Assembly: GCA_030454225.1 (NCBI GenBank)
Contig: JAKDRW010000003.1
Location: 19,409-83,408, forward strand
DNA from: Vreelandella subglaciescola
Lineage (GTDB): Bacteria > Pseudomonadota > Gammaproteobacteria > Pseudomonadales > Halomonadaceae
Length of the DNA stretch: 64,000 nucleotides
Reading direction: 5' to 3'
The position numbers and the translations under genes are program-made. Below are positions 49,918 through 60,152 of this stretch, piece by piece. The notes beneath the pieces were generated by a model. The model was not told where the DNA came from, made no database searches, and saw only the letters and a list, made by a program, of their open reading frames with translations. Every line of letters begins with the position of its first letter. Positions within the stretch are counted from its first letter, which is position 1.

Positions 49918-50733
49918 ATGAACCGTATTGATCAACGATTTAGCGAACTCAAGCAGCAGGGGCGGAAGGCGCTGATTCCTTTTATTACCGCGGGTGACCC
50001 CGCGCCGCGCTATACCCTGGGCTTTATGCATGCGCTGGTTGACGCCGGCGCCGACGTGCTCGAGCTGGGCGTGCCGTTTTCCGACCCCATGGCCGACGGC
50101 CCGGTGATTCAGAAAGCCTGCGAGCGTGCGCTCAAGGCGGGCACGCGGCTGGTCGATCTGTTTGACATGGTGGCAGAGTTTCGCCAGACCAATAGCCACA
50201 CGCCGGTAGTGCTGATGGGCTACCTGAACCCGGTGGAGCGCATCGGCTACGCGGCCTTTGCCGAGCAGGCGGCGCGCGCCGGCGTTGACGGCGTACTGAT
50301 GGTCGACATGCCGCCCGAAGAAGCCGATGAGCTGGCACCGCTATTGAAGAAAAGCGGCATCGCGGCGATATTTTTGGTCGCGCCGACCACGTCAAAAGCG
50401 CGCGCAGCGATTATCTGCGCCCACGGCGAAGGCTATCTTTACTACGTCTCGCTCAAGGGCGTGACCGGATCGGCCACGCTCAATGCCACCGATGTGGCCG
50501 AGCACCTGGCGCCGCTGCGCGAGCTGACCGACCTGCCGCTGTGCGTCGGCTTTGGCATCCGCGATGGCCAAGCCGCCGCCGAGGTGGCCAAGGTGGCAGA
50601 TGGCGTTATTGTGGGCAGCGCGCTGGTCAACCGCATTGCCGCTAATGCGGCAACGCCCGGGGCGATCCCTGACGAGCTTAAGCGCGTGCTGGGTGAGATG
50701 CGTACCGCGATGGACGCCGGCGCCGAGGGGTAG
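49918..50733 (+). CDS. trpA: Tryptophan synthase alpha subunit
   Basis: TrpA splits indole-3-glycerol phosphate into indole and glyceraldehyde 3-phosphate and channels indole to TrpB. The start is the ATG at 49918, giving 271 aa. It shows FITAGDPAP, the catalytic glutamate in [15 protein letters not shown], the substrate loop with [10 protein letters not shown], and [11 protein letters not shown]. The tracked longer ORF runs back into trpB. Confidence 0.97.
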   Translation: MNRIDQRFSELKQQGRKALIPFITAGDPAPRYTLGFMHALVDAGADVLELGVPFSDPMADGPVIQKACERALKAGTRLVDLFDMVAEFRQTNSHTPVVLMGYLNPVERIGYAAFAEQAARAGVDGVLMVDMPPEEADELAPLLKKSGIAAIFLVAPTTSKARAAIICAHGEGYLYYVSLKGVTGSATLNATDVAEHLAPLRELTDLPLCVGFGIRDGQAAAEVAKVADGVIVGSALVNRIAANAATPGAIPDELKRVLGEMRTAMDAGAEG

Positions 50734-50815
50734 ATATCCTGTGTTCGCCGCCGCAACGGTCGAGCGGAAACGCTGCCCATACTGATCCGGGCCCGGTATC
50801 GCCGGGCGTTAACGT

Positions 50816-50846
50816 ATAACGGAAGCCTTTGATAACGGAAGCTTTG
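50816..50846 (+). repeat. Duplicated 15-bp element carrying the accD ribosome site
   Basis: ATAACGGAAGCCTTTG (50816-50831) is followed directly by ATAACGGAAGCTTTG (50832-50846), then the accD ATG at 50851. Each copy holds a GGAAG. Only the second GGAAG is at usable distance from the start. A small hairpin GCCCGG/CCGGGC (50791-50807) lies just upstream. Confidence 0.75.
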
Positions 50847-50850
50847 TGAT

Positions 50851-52002
50851 ATGAGCTGGCTAGATAAAATTGTGCCCTCCATGGGACGAATCCAGCGCAA
50901 AGACCGTCGTGCCAGCGTGCCCGACGGTCTTTGGCGTAAATGTCCCAAGTGCGAGGCCGTGCTGTATTTGCCCGAGCTGGAAAAGCTCCACAGCGTCTGC
51001 CCCAAGTGCGATCACCACCTGCGCCTGACCGCGCGCAAGCGCCTGGGCTGGTTTCTGGATAGCGACGGACGCGAAGAAATCGCCGCCGACGTGGAGCCCG
51101 TTGACCGGTTGAAATTCCGCGATTCCAAGAAATATCGCGACCGCCTGATGGCGGCGCAGAAAACCACCGGTGAAAAAGACGCGCTGGTGGCCATGCGCGG
51201 CCAACTCGACGGCTTGGCGGTGGTCGCCGTGGCGTTCGAGTTCACCTTTATGGGCGGCTCGATGGGGGCCGTCGTCGGCGAGAAATTCGTCCGTGCGGCA
51301 ACGCTTGCCCGCGAAGAAGGGCTGCCGCTGGTGTGCTTTTCCGCCTCGGGCGGGGCGCGGATGCAGGAAGCGCTGTTCTCGCTGATGCAAATGGCCAAAA
51401 CCTCGGCCGCGCTTGAGCGGCTGAAAGAAGCCGGCCTGCCGTATGTATCGGTGCTTACCGATCCGGTGTTTGGCGGGGTGTCGGCATCGCTTGCCATGCT
51501 GGGCGATTTGAACGTGGCCGAGCCCAACGCGCTGATTGGCTTTGCCGGCCCGCGAGTGATCGAGCAAACCGTGCGCGAGACGCTGCCCGAAGGCTTCCAG
51601 CGCAGCGAGTTTCTGCTCGAGCACGGCGCGATCGACATGATTATCCACCGCCACGAGATGCGTGCTCGCCTGGGCGGCATGCTGCGTAAGCTCAGCCACC
51701 AGCCGTCGCTCGAGGCAGCGGCACAGCCCGATCTTGAAACGGCCGTGGTCGAGTTTGAGGCGGCATCAACGACGGCCGGCGCTACACAGGCTTCCGCCGA
51801 CGCATCAGCGGGAGCACCCGCGCAGGACGCGCCGGATACCCCAGGCGACGAAGCGCCAACGCCGTCCGAGGCGGCGGCTGAAGAGGCCCTGGCCGAGGGC
51901 GATGATCAGGCCGCTGACGAGCCCGCCGCGGATACCGATGAGTCGGCCAGTACCGATGAGCCGGCCAGGCCAGCAAGCGACGACACGCCCCGCAATGCCT
52001 GA
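50851..52002 (+). CDS. accD: Acetyl-CoA carboxylase carboxyltransferase subunit beta
   Basis: AccD with AccA transfers CO2 from carboxybiotin to acetyl-CoA, the first step of fatty-acid synthesis. The N-terminal zinc ribbon uses C31, C34, C50 and C53 (CPKC twice). The crotonase-like core includes [23 protein letters not shown] and [10 protein letters not shown]. The protein is 383 aa against 304 in E. coli because of a tail of nearly 100 residues that is lysine-free and rich in Ala, Asp, Glu, Pro and Thr. The tail is probably disordered. It overlaps folC by 8 bp. Confidence 0.97.
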   Translation: MSWLDKIVPSMGRIQRKDRRASVPDGLWRKCPKCEAVLYLPELEKLHSVCPKCDHHLRLTARKRLGWFLDSDGREEIAADVEPVDRLKFRDSKKYRDRLMAAQKTTGEKDALVAMRGQLDGLAVVAVAFEFTFMGGSMGAVVGEKFVRAATLAREEGLPLVCFSASGGARMQEALFSLMQMAKTSAALERLKEAGLPYVSVLTDPVFGGVSASLAMLGDLNVAEPNALIGFAGPRVIEQTVRETLPEGFQRSEFLLEHGAIDMIIHRHEMRARLGGMLRKLSHQPSLEAAAQPDLETAVVEFEAASTTAGATQASADASAGAPAQDAPDTPGDEAPTPSEAAAEEALAEGDDQAADEPAADTDESASTDEPARPASDDTPRNA

Positions 52003-53299
52003 CGCGTTTTCTGGCAACCCGCCTGACACCTTGCTCGCCTGGCTCGCCCACTGGGAGCGGCTGCACCCGGTGGGCATTGACATGGGGCTTTCACGCGTGC
52101 GCGAGGTGGCCGAGCGCATGGGGCTTGTGCGCGACGGACGGCTGCAGGGTGAAGGGGCGGCGCAGGTCATCAGCGTGGCCGGCACCAACGGCAAAGGCTC
52201 GACCGTTGCGCTGCTTTCAAGCCTTGCCCGCGCCCACGGCAAGCGAGCGGGGGCGTACACCTCGCCGCACCTGGTGCGCTATAACGAGCGGGTCACCATC
52301 GACGGCGAGCCGGCAAGCGATGCGCTGCTGGTGCAGGGTTTCGAACGGGTCGAAAAGGCGCGCCGCGCCGCGCCCGAGATCAGCCTGAGCTACTTTGAAG
52401 CCGGCACGCTTTGCGCCCTGTGGTGTTTGGCGCAGTCCGCGCTCGACGTAGTGGTGCTCGAAGTGGGGCTGGGCGGGCGTTTGGACGCAGTCAACATTAT
52501 CGACGCCGACGTGGCGATCATCACCACCATTGCACAGGATCACGCCGGCTTTCTGGGCCATGATATTGCCCAGATCGGGCGTGAAAAAGCGGGTATCTTG
52601 CGTGCCGGCCGGCCGGCCGTGCTAGGCAGCCAGGCGCTGCCGCCAAGCGTTGCCGAGACCGCCGCTGAGCTACGGGCGCCGGTGTATGCGCTGGGCGAAG
52701 CGTTTTCCCGCACGCCGCTTGAACGCGGCGCGTGGTTGTTTAAGAGCAGCGCGGCGCCTTCGCTAACCGCTTTGCCCGACCCCGGCCTGCCGCTGGATAA
52801 CGCCGCCACCGCGCTGCAGGCGCTGGCGCTTGCCGGCGTTGAGCTAACGCCGCGAGGCGTGGTCGCCGCGCTTGAGCAGGTGAGCCTGCCCGGGCGCATG
52901 CAGTGGCGCGGCCCGTGGTGTCTGGACGTGGGGCACAACCCTCACGCCGCGGCCTACGTGGCCGAGCGCTTCAGGGCGCTACCCGAAAGCGGCCGGCGCT
53001 GGTGTTTGCTGGGCATGCTCGACGATAAAGACGCCGCCGGCGTGATCGCCGCGCTCAAGCCGGTCATCAGCGACTGGGTCTGCGCGAGCCTTGACGGCCC
53101 GCGGGGGCGCTGCGCCGACGCGCTTGCCGCGGACGTGGCGGCGCAGGGCGGGCGCGTTCATCACTGTGCGGCCACGCCCGAGGCCGGCGCCGACTGGCTG
53201 GATGAGCGCCTAACCGATGACGATATCGTCCTGGTGGCGGGGTCGTTTTTCACCGTGGGGGCGCTGCTGGCAACGCCACGCTTTGGCAACAGCGGCTGA
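51995..53299 (+). CDS. folC: Folylpolyglutamate synthase / dihydrofolate synthase
   Basis: FolC adds glutamate to dihydropteroate and then extends the polyglutamate tail of folates. From the ATG at 51995, inside the accD stop region, the Mur-ligase-family protein is 434 aa. The ATP loop [10 protein letters not shown], the [12 protein letters not shown] motif, [13 protein letters not shown] and LDVGHNPHA are all present. The tracked ORF beginning at 51662 is an out-of-frame reading of accD. accD-folC-dedD-cvpA-purF is a widely conserved order. Confidence 0.96.
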   Translation: MPDAFSGNPPDTLLAWLAHWERLHPVGIDMGLSRVREVAERMGLVRDGRLQGEGAAQVISVAGTNGKGSTVALLSSLARAHGKRAGAYTSPHLVRYNERVTIDGEPASDALLVQGFERVEKARRAAPEISLSYFEAGTLCALWCLAQSALDVVVLEVGLGGRLDAVNIIDADVAIITTIAQDHAGFLGHDIAQIGREKAGILRAGRPAVLGSQALPPSVAETAAELRAPVYALGEAFSRTPLERGAWLFKSSAAPSLTALPDPGLPLDNAATALQALALAGVELTPRGVVAALEQVSLPGRMQWRGPWCLDVGHNPHAAAYVAERFRALPESGRRWCLLGMLDDKDAAGVIAALKPVISDWVCASLDGPRGRCADALAADVAAQGGRVHHCAATPEAGADWLDERLTDDDIVLVAGSFFTVGALLATPRFGNSG

Positions 53300-53318
53300 T
53301 CGGGTAGAGGACAGACAC

Positions 53319-53906
53319 ATGAAATACGGCAGAACAGAGCGCATTAGCGGTATTGTCATCTTGCTGGCATTAGCCGCCATTCTGGTGCCGTGGCTGATGA
53401 GCGACCCGGCGCCGCGCGACGAGCGGCCCCAGCCGTCATTTACCATTGAACAGCCCGTTGACGTGCCGCGTCATGAGGTGTCCGCGCCGGAAAAACCCGA
53501 CTCTATCGATGTCGATACTGACGCCGTAGACGCCGTAAAAGACACGCCCAGCGTTGACGCGCCCAACCCCGATCCGATTGCCGATTTGATGGCCGAAGGC
53601 GACAGCAGTAGCGCCGCTGATAACGCCGGCAGCGGCGACGACGCCTCGGCAAACGGCATTCCCGAGGCGTCGCCGCAAGGCGAGTGGGCGGTTCAGGTAG
53701 GCAGCTTCGGCAAGGCGGAAAACGCCAAGCGGCTACAAAAAGAGCTCGAAGCGCAGGGGTTCAGCGTTTATACGCGCCGGCGCAGCGGTGATTTGACCAC
53801 GGTTATGGTGGGGCCTTTTTCGCGCTCGGAAGACGGCGAGAAAGCGATGTCGCAGATTAAGCAGCGTGCCAATCAGCAGGGCCTGCTGACGCGCGTCAAA
53901 GACTAG
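53319..53906 (+). CDS. dedD: DedD-type SPOR-domain cell division protein
   Basis: DedD-type proteins bind denuded peptidoglycan at the septum and help constriction. The 195 aa protein has a short cytoplasmic start, one membrane helix at about residues 9-27, a periplasmic acidic low-complexity linker (Asp, Ala, Ser rich) and a C-terminal SPOR domain from about residue 120 (WAVQVGSFGKAENA). I use the ATG at 53319 (GTAGAGGAC upstream), not the tracked start inside folC. Confidence 0.9.
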   Translation: MKYGRTERISGIVILLALAAILVPWLMSDPAPRDERPQPSFTIEQPVDVPRHEVSAPEKPDSIDVDTDAVDAVKDTPSVDAPNPDPIADLMAEGDSSSAADNAGSGDDASANGIPEASPQGEWAVQVGSFGKAENAKRLQKELEAQGFSVYTRRRSGDLTTVMVGPFSRSEDGEKAMSQIKQRANQQGLLTRVKD

Positions 53907-53922
53907 CGCCCAAGGATTCGGC

Positions 53923-54471
53923 ATGACGCTAACCTGGATTGACATGGTGTTTCTGGCCGTGCTTGCGCTGTCGATGCTGGCAGGCTTTGCGCGCGGGCTG
54001 GTGCGCGAAGCGCTGGGGCTGGCCGCCTGGGTGGTGGCGCTAATGGCGGCGCGGGTGCTGGTCGAGCCCGTGGCTGAGCTGCTCGACGGCTGGATTTCAA
54101 GCGTTGACGCGCGGCTGGTACTGGCATTTGTGCTGGTGGTGATTGCCGTCATCCTGGTGTGTGGCATCGTCATCCGTGCGCTGCACGCGGCCATCGTCTG
54201 GGTCGGCATGGGCTTTTTGAACCGCCTGGCCGGCGCCGCTTTCGGGCTGGCGCGGGGGTGCGCCATTTTGCTGGTGGCCACCGTGCTGTTAACGCTGACC
54301 CCGCTTGAAAAGCTTGAGGCCTGGCAGGACGCTACGCTGCGCCCCACCTTCGAGCAGCTGCGCGGCTGGGCGCTCAGCCAGCTCGACCAGTGGGAGCACG
54401 ATTTCCCGCCGGCGCCGGAATCGCTCAAAGAGATCCGGCTGCCGGATATTAACCTGCGTGACGCTTCCTGA
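53923..54471 (+). CDS. cvpA: CvpA family membrane protein
   Basis: CvpA is a four-helix inner-membrane protein first linked to colicin V export and later to envelope stress tolerance. Its mechanism is unknown. The 182 aa protein begins with the typical WIDMVFLAVLALSMLAGFARG and shows the conserved GFLNRLAGAAFGLARG. The C-terminal 50 residues are a soluble helix. It precedes purF, as in most gammaproteobacteria. Confidence 0.94.
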   Translation: MTLTWIDMVFLAVLALSMLAGFARGLVREALGLAAWVVALMAARVLVEPVAELLDGWISSVDARLVLAFVLVVIAVILVCGIVIRALHAAIVWVGMGFLNRLAGAAFGLARGCAILLVATVLLTLTPLEKLEAWQDATLRPTFEQLRGWALSQLDQWEHDFPPAPESLKEIRLPDINLRDAS

Positions 54472-54581
54472 ACGGCGCAGTAGGCACGGCCTGAGGCCGG
54501 CAGCGGTTGCCGGCAGCGGGGCGCGTTCATGAATCATGGGCTTACGTCCTCGGTAAGTCGCGAAACAGCGAGGTAAACAGC

Positions 54582-56102
54582 ATGTGCGGTATCGTCGGCC
54601 TTATGGCCACGCAGGCGGTTAATCAGGCCATTTACGACGCCTTGACCGTGCTCCAGCATCGCGGCCAGGACGCGGCCGGGATGATGACCTGGAGCGAAGG
54701 GCGCTTTTTTCTGCGCAAAAGCAACGGCCTTGTGCGTGACGTGTTTCATACCCGTCACATGGCGCGGCTGAAAGGCAATCTGGGTATCGGCCACGTGCGC
54801 TACCCGACGGCGGGCTCGTCCAGCGAGGCCGAGTCACAGCCGTTTTACGTCAACTCGCCCTACGGCATTGCGTTGGCGCACAACGGTAACCTGACCAACT
54901 CCGATCAGATCAAGCAGGAGCTTTTTTCCAGCGACCTGCGCCACATCAACACCAGCTCGGATTCGGAAGTACTGCTCAACGTGTTCGCCCACGAGCTGGG
55001 CAAGCAGGGCCAGCACCTTGCGTCGGAAGACGTGTTCGATGCCGTGCGCCGCGTGCATCGCCGCTGCAAGGGCGCGTATGCCGCCGTGTCGGTGATCAAC
55101 GGCGTGGGCATGGTGGCGTTTCGTGATCCCAACGGCATTCGTCCGGTGGTCTTCGGTACGCGCACGGTCGACGGCCGGCAGGAAGTCATGGTGGCCTCGG
55201 AATCCGTGGCGCTTGACGTCGGCGGTTTCGAGCTTGAGCGCGATCTTTCGCCGGGCGAGGCGATTTTTGTCGATATGCAGGGCCGCGTGCATACCCAGGT
55301 GTGCGCCGACCGCCCGCAGCTGCGCTCGTGTATCTTCGAGCATGTGTATCTGGCGCGTCCCGACTCGATTCTGGACGGCGCCTACGTCTACGGCACGCGC
55401 ATGCAAATGGGGCGCAAGCTGGGCGACCGGGTGCTGAATGAATGGCCCGATCACGACATCGACGTGGTCATTCCGATTCCCGATACCTCGCGCACCTCGG
55501 CGCTGGAAATGGCTCAGCATTTGAACGTGACGTACCGCGAAGGCTTCATGAAAAACCGCTACATCGGCCGCACCTTCATCATGCCTGGGCAAACCCAGCG
55601 CAAGAAGTCGGTACGCCAGAAGCTCAACGCCATCGATATCGAGTTCCGGGATAAAAACGTGCTGCTGGTGGATGACTCCATCGTGCGCGGCACGACCTGC
55701 CAGCAGATTATCCAAATGGCGCGCGATGCCGGCGCGCGCAAGGTGTATTTTGCTTCGGCCGCGCCGCCGGTGCGCTACCCCAACGTCTACGGTATCGACA
55801 TGCCCGCCGCCGACGAGCTGATCGCCCATGGGCGTACCGAAGCCGAAGTGGGGGAGCTGATCGGCGCCGACCGGATCTTCTATCAGGATCTGGACGACCT
55901 GAAAGCCGCCTGCTATGAGGTTAACCCGGCGTTTGAAGGCTTCGACTGCTCGGTGTTTGACGGCCACTACGTCACCGGCGACATCGACGCGGCTTACCTG
56001 GCCGAGCTCGAGGCCAGCCGCAGCGACGCGGCCAAGGACGAAAGCGCCGGCGATCACGCTCTGGTGGGGATGCATAACCACGACGACGATCTGGATGACT
56101 GA
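54582..56102 (+). CDS. purF: Amidophosphoribosyltransferase
   Basis: PurF transfers the amide of glutamine to PRPP, committing to purine synthesis. The start is the ATG at 54582, because the catalytic N-terminal cysteine must follow the initiator Met (MCGIVG). The tracked start 25 codons upstream would destroy that. The product is 506 aa, with a glutaminase domain ([17 protein letters not shown]) and a phosphoribosyltransferase domain ([13 protein letters not shown]). The leader holds a perfect GCCGGCA/TGCCGGC hairpin (54496-54514), but I see no PurR-type operator. Confidence 0.97.
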   Translation: MCGIVGLMATQAVNQAIYDALTVLQHRGQDAAGMMTWSEGRFFLRKSNGLVRDVFHTRHMARLKGNLGIGHVRYPTAGSSSEAESQPFYVNSPYGIALAHNGNLTNSDQIKQELFSSDLRHINTSSDSEVLLNVFAHELGKQGQHLASEDVFDAVRRVHRRCKGAYAAVSVINGVGMVAFRDPNGIRPVVFGTRTVDGRQEVMVASESVALDVGGFELERDLSPGEAIFVDMQGRVHTQVCADRPQLRSCIFEHVYLARPDSILDGAYVYGTRMQMGRKLGDRVLNEWPDHDIDVVIPIPDTSRTSALEMAQHLNVTYREGFMKNRYIGRTFIMPGQTQRKKSVRQKLNAIDIEFRDKNVLLVDDSIVRGTTCQQIIQMARDAGARKVYFASAAPPVRYPNVYGIDMPAADELIAHGRTEAEVGELIGADRIFYQDLDDLKAACYEVNPAFEGFDCSVFDGHYVTGDIDAAYLAELEASRSDAAKDESAGDHALVGMHNHDDDLDD

Positions 56103-56125
56103 CACGCTATTACCGGGAACCCGAT

Positions 56126-57343
56126 ATGCACGCTGATTCACCGTACGACACCCCATACGATACGCCGTGGTCGCTGGAGACGCTGGCCATTCGCGCCGGC
56201 CACGACCGCACCGCCGAGCAGGAACACGCCGAGCCGATTTTCCCCACCTCGAGCTTCGTCTATGAAAGCGCAGCCGAGGCGGCGCGCAAGTTCAAGGGCG
56301 AAGAGCCGGGCAATATCTACTCGCGCTTTACCAACCCCACGGTGCATACCTTCGAAAAGCGTCTGGCGGCGATGGAAGGCGGCGAGCGCTGCGTGGCGAC
56401 CAGCTCGGGCATGTCGGCCATCCTGTGCACCGCGCTGGCGCTTTTGGCCGCCGGCGATGAAATCGTCGCCTCGCGTTCGCTGTTTGGCTCTACGGTCAGC
56501 CTGCTGGATAAGTATCTGGGCAAGTTCGGCATCACCACCCGCTACGTCGAGCTGTCTGATCTTGACGCCTGGGAAGCGGCGATTACGCCGGCAACCAAGC
56601 TTTTGTTTGCCGAAACGCCGTCCAATCAGCTGTCGGAAGTGGCCGATATCGAAGCGCTGGCAGATATTGCCCACCGGTCTGATGCCTGGCTTGCCATCGA
56701 TAACTGCTTTTTAACCCCGGCGCTGCAGCGTCCGCTGGCGCTGGGCGCTGACCTGATCATCCACTCGGCGACCAAGTACCTTGACGGCCAGGGGCGCGCG
56801 ATTGGCGGCGCCGTGGTTGGCGGCCATGAGCTGCTTGAAGGCGTGTTTGGCGCGGTGCGCACGGCGGGGCCCTGCCTCAGCCCGTTCAATGCCTGGATTT
56901 TTACCAAGGGGTTGGAAACGCTCGGCTTGCGCATGCGCGCCCACTGCGACAACGCCCAGCGGCTGGCGCAATGGCTGGAGCAGCACCCCGGCGTGGCGCA
57001 GGTGTACTACAGCGGTCTTGAAAGCCACCCGCAGCACGCGCTGGCGGCCAGGCAGCAAACGGGCTTTGGCGCGGTGATCGGCTTTGAGGTGCACGGGGGC
57101 CAAGAAGGCGCGTGGCAGGTGATCGACGCTACGCGGCTGGTCTCGATTACCGGCAATCTGGGCGACGTGAAGTCCACCATTACCCACCCGGCGAGCACCA
57201 CCCACGGGCGGCTGTCGGACGCGCAAAAGCAGGCGGCGGGGATTACCCCGGGGCTGCTGCGCGTCTCGGTCGGGCTGGAAGGCTTTGACGATATTCAGCG
57301 CGACCTGGCCCGCGGCCTCGACGCACTGGCACGGCGCGGCTGA
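56126..57343 (+). CDS. metZ: O-succinylhomoserine sulfhydrylase
   Basis: MetZ makes homocysteine directly from O-succinylhomoserine and sulfide. The 405 aa PLP enzyme belongs to the Cys/Met metabolism family. The PLP lysine is K217 in IIHSATKYLDGQ, and NIYSRFTNPT, SSGMSAI and ITHPASTTH are conserved. The purF-metZ order is the Pseudomonas arrangement that separates metZ from metB and metY paralogues. Near the start a 12-bp duplication gives YDTPYDTP. Confidence 0.92.
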   Translation: MHADSPYDTPYDTPWSLETLAIRAGHDRTAEQEHAEPIFPTSSFVYESAAEAARKFKGEEPGNIYSRFTNPTVHTFEKRLAAMEGGERCVATSSGMSAILCTALALLAAGDEIVASRSLFGSTVSLLDKYLGKFGITTRYVELSDLDAWEAAITPATKLLFAETPSNQLSEVADIEALADIAHRSDAWLAIDNCFLTPALQRPLALGADLIIHSATKYLDGQGRAIGGAVVGGHELLEGVFGAVRTAGPCLSPFNAWIFTKGLETLGLRMRAHCDNAQRLAQWLEQHPGVAQVYYSGLESHPQHALAARQQTGFGAVIGFEVHGGQEGAWQVIDATRLVSITGNLGDVKSTITHPASTTHGRLSDAQKQAAGITPGLLRVSVGLEGFDDIQRDLARGLDALARRG

Positions 57344-57367
57344 CGGTTAACGCATAAGGGGGCGTTT

Positions 57368-57925
57368 ATGTGGCGCAATACGCATAGCGGCTGGGGCTGG
57401 GTCAGTATCGCGCTGCACTGGCTTGGCGCGCTGGCGATTATCGGGCTGTTTGCGCTCGGCTGGTGGATGACCGGGCTCGACTACTACAGCGGCTGGTATA
57501 ATCAGGCGCCGTGGATTCACCGTTCGGTGGGCATCTTGCTGCTGCTGGCAACCGTTGGCCGGATTATCTGGCGGCTGTGTCAGCCTACGCCCCGCGCCGA
57601 AGGCAGCCGCTTTGAAGCCGTGGCAGCGCATCTGGGGCATCTGGCGCTATACGCGCTGCTGCTGGTAGTGCTGATCAGCGGCTATTTGATTTCCACCGCT
57701 AAAGGCAGCGGTATCAGCGTGTTTGGCTGGTTTGAACTGCCGGCGACGGTCTACGGCTTTGCCAATCAGGCTGATAGTGCCGGAACGATTCACTGGTATA
57801 GCGCTCTGATACTGATGCTACTGGCGGCGGTGCATACGCTTGCCGCGCTTCGCCACCACTGGTGGGATAAGCATTTAACGCTCGTGCGCATGCTTAATGC
57901 AAGCTATGCCCGGCGTGATCAATAA
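57368..57925 (+). CDS. Cytochrome b561 family protein
   Basis: This is a four-helix diheme inner-membrane cytochrome of the YodB/YceJ type, which passes electrons between quinones and periplasmic partners such as superoxide. The 185 aa protein has the heme-ligand histidines in SIALHWLG (H17), WIHRSVG, GHLALYALLL and HTLAALRHH. AAGGGGGC precedes the ATG. It lies 29 bp before a yceI gene, a pairing found widely (yceJ-yceI), so the two probably work together. Confidence 0.93.
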   Translation: MWRNTHSGWGWVSIALHWLGALAIIGLFALGWWMTGLDYYSGWYNQAPWIHRSVGILLLLATVGRIIWRLCQPTPRAEGSRFEAVAAHLGHLALYALLLVVLISGYLISTAKGSGISVFGWFELPATVYGFANQADSAGTIHWYSALILMLLAAVHTLAALRHHWWDKHLTLVRMLNASYARRDQ

Positions 57926-57954
57926 CGGGGTAATTCCCTGCAAGGAGTGACAGG

Positions 57955-58551
57955 ATGTTGACGCTAAAAACACTGACAAAGACCGCCGCGGTGGCTACCA
58001 TCAGCGCCGTACTGCTGCCGTTTAGCCAGGCGCAGGCGGCAAACTATCAGGTGGATACCGAAGGCGATCACGCCTTTGTGCAGTTCAAGATCAGCCATTT
58101 GGGCTTTTCGTATATCCTGGGCAGCTTCAAGGGGTTCAGCGGCGAGTTCGACTACGACCCCGACAACCTCGACGACGCCTCGGTCGCCTTTGAAGTGCAG
58201 GTGGCAAGTCTTGACACCCACCATGCCGAGCGCGATCGCCATATTATGGGCGCTGATTTTCTCAACGCCGATGAATACCCCACGGCAACGTTCGAGTCTA
58301 CCGGCTTTGAGTCAACCGGCGACGACGAAGGTATCGTGACAGGTGAGCTGACGCTGCACGGTGAAACCCAAACCATCGACATGCCGGTGACGCTGCTGGG
58401 CGAAGGCGACGACCCCTGGGGCGACTACCGTGCGGGCTTCGAGGGCAGCACCACGCTTGAGCTGTCCGAATTCGGCATCGATATGCAGAAATTCCCCGAG
58501 CCCATGCGCGAGCTTGAGCTTTACGTGACGTTTGAAGGCATTCGCGAGTAG
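57955..58551 (+). CDS. yceI: YceI family periplasmic lipid-binding protein
   Basis: YceI-type proteins are eight-stranded barrels that bind polyisoprenoid lipids, possibly ubiquinone. The 198 aa protein has a signal peptide cleaved after about residue 28 (AQA), then the family motifs HAFVQFKISHLGFSYILGSF, HAERDRHI and FEGSTTLELSEFGI. AAGGAG precedes the ATG. Together with the adjacent b561 it may form a quinone redox pair at the periplasmic side. That role is inferred. Confidence 0.94.
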   Translation: MLTLKTLTKTAAVATISAVLLPFSQAQAANYQVDTEGDHAFVQFKISHLGFSYILGSFKGFSGEFDYDPDNLDDASVAFEVQVASLDTHHAERDRHIMGADFLNADEYPTATFESTGFESTGDDEGIVTGELTLHGETQTIDMPVTLLGEGDDPWGDYRAGFEGSTTLELSEFGIDMQKFPEPMRELELYVTFEGIRE

Positions 58552-58581
58552 TTCTCAGCGCCTTACGCTGAGCGTCAGATT

Positions 58582-58619
58582 AAAACGCCACCGCCTTATT
58601 TGAGGCGCTGGCGTTTTTA
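58582..58619 (+). terminator. Intrinsic terminator after yceI
   Basis: AAAACGCCA (58582-58590) and TGGCGTTTT (58609-58617) form the outer stem, with an inner GCCT/AGGC pairing, followed by further T's. Confidence 0.82.
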
Positions 58620-58690
58620 CGTTGGGGCAGGGTGTATCTTGCCGCCATTTTTATCGCATACATTCATCGCATACAAGGAGTCATTGCCCC

Positions 58691-60016
58691 GTGGCAGACG
58701 CGCAGCAGACGATCTCAACGAGCGATCTGGGTAGGCAGCTATGGCAGCAAACCTGGCCGATGGCCATCGGTGCGCTTGCGCTGCTGGGCTTTCAGCTGGT
58801 CGACAGCGCCTTTATTGCGCGGCTGGGCACCGCGCCGCTGGCCGCGCAGTCGTTTACCTTTCCGCTGTCGTTTCTGATCATTGGCATTCAAGTGGGCATT
58901 GGTATTGCCATTGCCGCGCTGATCTCCCGGGCGTTGGGCAGCGGGGAACCCCAGCGCGCTCAGCGGCTGAGTACCCTGGTGCTAATGGTCGGCAGTACGC
59001 TGATTGGCGTGCTGGCCGTGGCGCTCTGGCTTTGGCAGCGGCCCGTATTTACGCTGCTGGGCGCGGATCACGCGGCGCTTGGCTACATTCGCACCTACTG
59101 GCCGGTGCAGCTGCTGGCGGGCTGGTTTGGCGCGCTGGCCTACTTTGCCTACAGCGTGTTTCGCGCCCACGGCAATACGCGCCTGCCCGGCAACATGATG
59201 CTGCTGACGAGCCTGATCAACCTGGTGCTGGATCCGCTGCTGATTTTCGGCGTCGGCCCCTGGGGCGGGCTGGGGCTGCCGGGTGCGGCCTGGGCCAGCG
59301 TCATTGCCTTTGGTACGGGGCTGGGCTTTACCGGCAGCTGGCTGTGGCGAGAGCGCTGGCTAACCCGCGAGGGGCTACGCGCAGAAACCCGGCGTTCGCT
59401 GCGGCCCTTCATGGGGATTGCCGGCCCGGCGATGGTCAGCCAGCTGATGCCGCCGCTGTCGGCGATGCTGGCCATCGCGGTAGTGGCCGCCATTGGCGAG
59501 ACGCACGTGGCCGCCTGGGGGCTGGCCAGCCGGCTTGAGACGCTCTCGCTGATGGCTATTCTGGCACTGACCATGTCGCTGCCGCCGTGGCTGGGGCGCT
59601 GCTACGGCGCGGGCGACTGGGAGCAAATCAGACGCCTGATGCGCCTGGCGCTAAAGGTGGCGGTGCTATGGCAGCTGGCACTGGGGATAATAATGGCGCT
59701 GGCCGCGCACTGGGTCGCGCTGGCGCTGGCCGGCCAGCCGGCGGTGCGCGAAGAGCTGGTGCTGTTGATCCGCTTTTTGCTGCCAAGCTACGCCGCGCTG
59801 GGCGTGTGCATGCTGGTGGTCTCGGCGGGAAACGCGCTGGGCTTTCCGCTGTGGTCGATGGTGCTCTCCGGCGTGCGGCTATTTATCTGCTATTTACCCT
59901 GCCTGTGGCTGGGTATGCAGCTCGGCGGCTGGACGGGATTGGCGCTGGGCGCGGCCGTCGGCAACGTGCTGGCCGGCCTGGCGGCGTGGCGCACGCTAAA
60001 GCGGCTGCTTAAATGA
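58691..60016 (+). CDS. MATE family multidrug/metabolite exporter
   Basis: MATE proteins export cationic drugs or metabolites using Na+ or H+. The likely start is the GTG at 58691, since AAGGAG stands 10 nt before it. The tracked start lies in the yceI terminator. The 441 aa protein has about twelve membrane helices in two homologous halves, with PMAIGALALLGFQLVDSAF in the first and GPAMVSQLMPPLSAM in the second. It is closer to the DinF-like branch than to NorM, though that is a weak judgement. No regulator is adjacent. Confidence 0.9.
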   Translation: MADAQQTISTSDLGRQLWQQTWPMAIGALALLGFQLVDSAFIARLGTAPLAAQSFTFPLSFLIIGIQVGIGIAIAALISRALGSGEPQRAQRLSTLVLMVGSTLIGVLAVALWLWQRPVFTLLGADHAALGYIRTYWPVQLLAGWFGALAYFAYSVFRAHGNTRLPGNMMLLTSLINLVLDPLLIFGVGPWGGLGLPGAAWASVIAFGTGLGFTGSWLWRERWLTREGLRAETRRSLRPFMGIAGPAMVSQLMPPLSAMLAIAVVAAIGETHVAAWGLASRLETLSLMAILALTMSLPPWLGRCYGAGDWEQIRRLMRLALKVAVLWQLALGIIMALAAHWVALALAGQPAVREELVLLIRFLLPSYAALGVCMLVVSAGNALGFPLWSMVLSGVRLFICYLPCLWLGMQLGGWTGLALGAAVGNVLAGLAAWRTLKRLLK

Positions 60017-60090
60017 CGCTATCTGCGTTTTTAACCAGGCTCTGGCGGCGAAAGCGCGGATGGTACACACGTATGTACACTATCGCCGCA

Positions 60091-60125
60091 AAACGCCCGG
60101 CCACGAGATACGTGACCGGGCGTTT
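60091..60125. terminator. Hairpin between the MATE gene and the aminotransferase gene
   Basis: AAACGCCCGG (60091-60100) pairs with CCGGGCGTTT (60116-60125), and CACG/CGTG extends the stem around an AGATA loop. Only short A and T runs flank it, so termination in either direction may be partial. Confidence 0.65.
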
Positions 60126-60152
60126 AGCAGGCCGTCCAAGCGCCATGGCGCG

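Noticed and set aside
60061-60080. GTACAC...GTACAC short repeat and near-palindrome after the MATE gene
   Set aside because: It is too short and imperfect to separate from chance, and not placed in a promoter.
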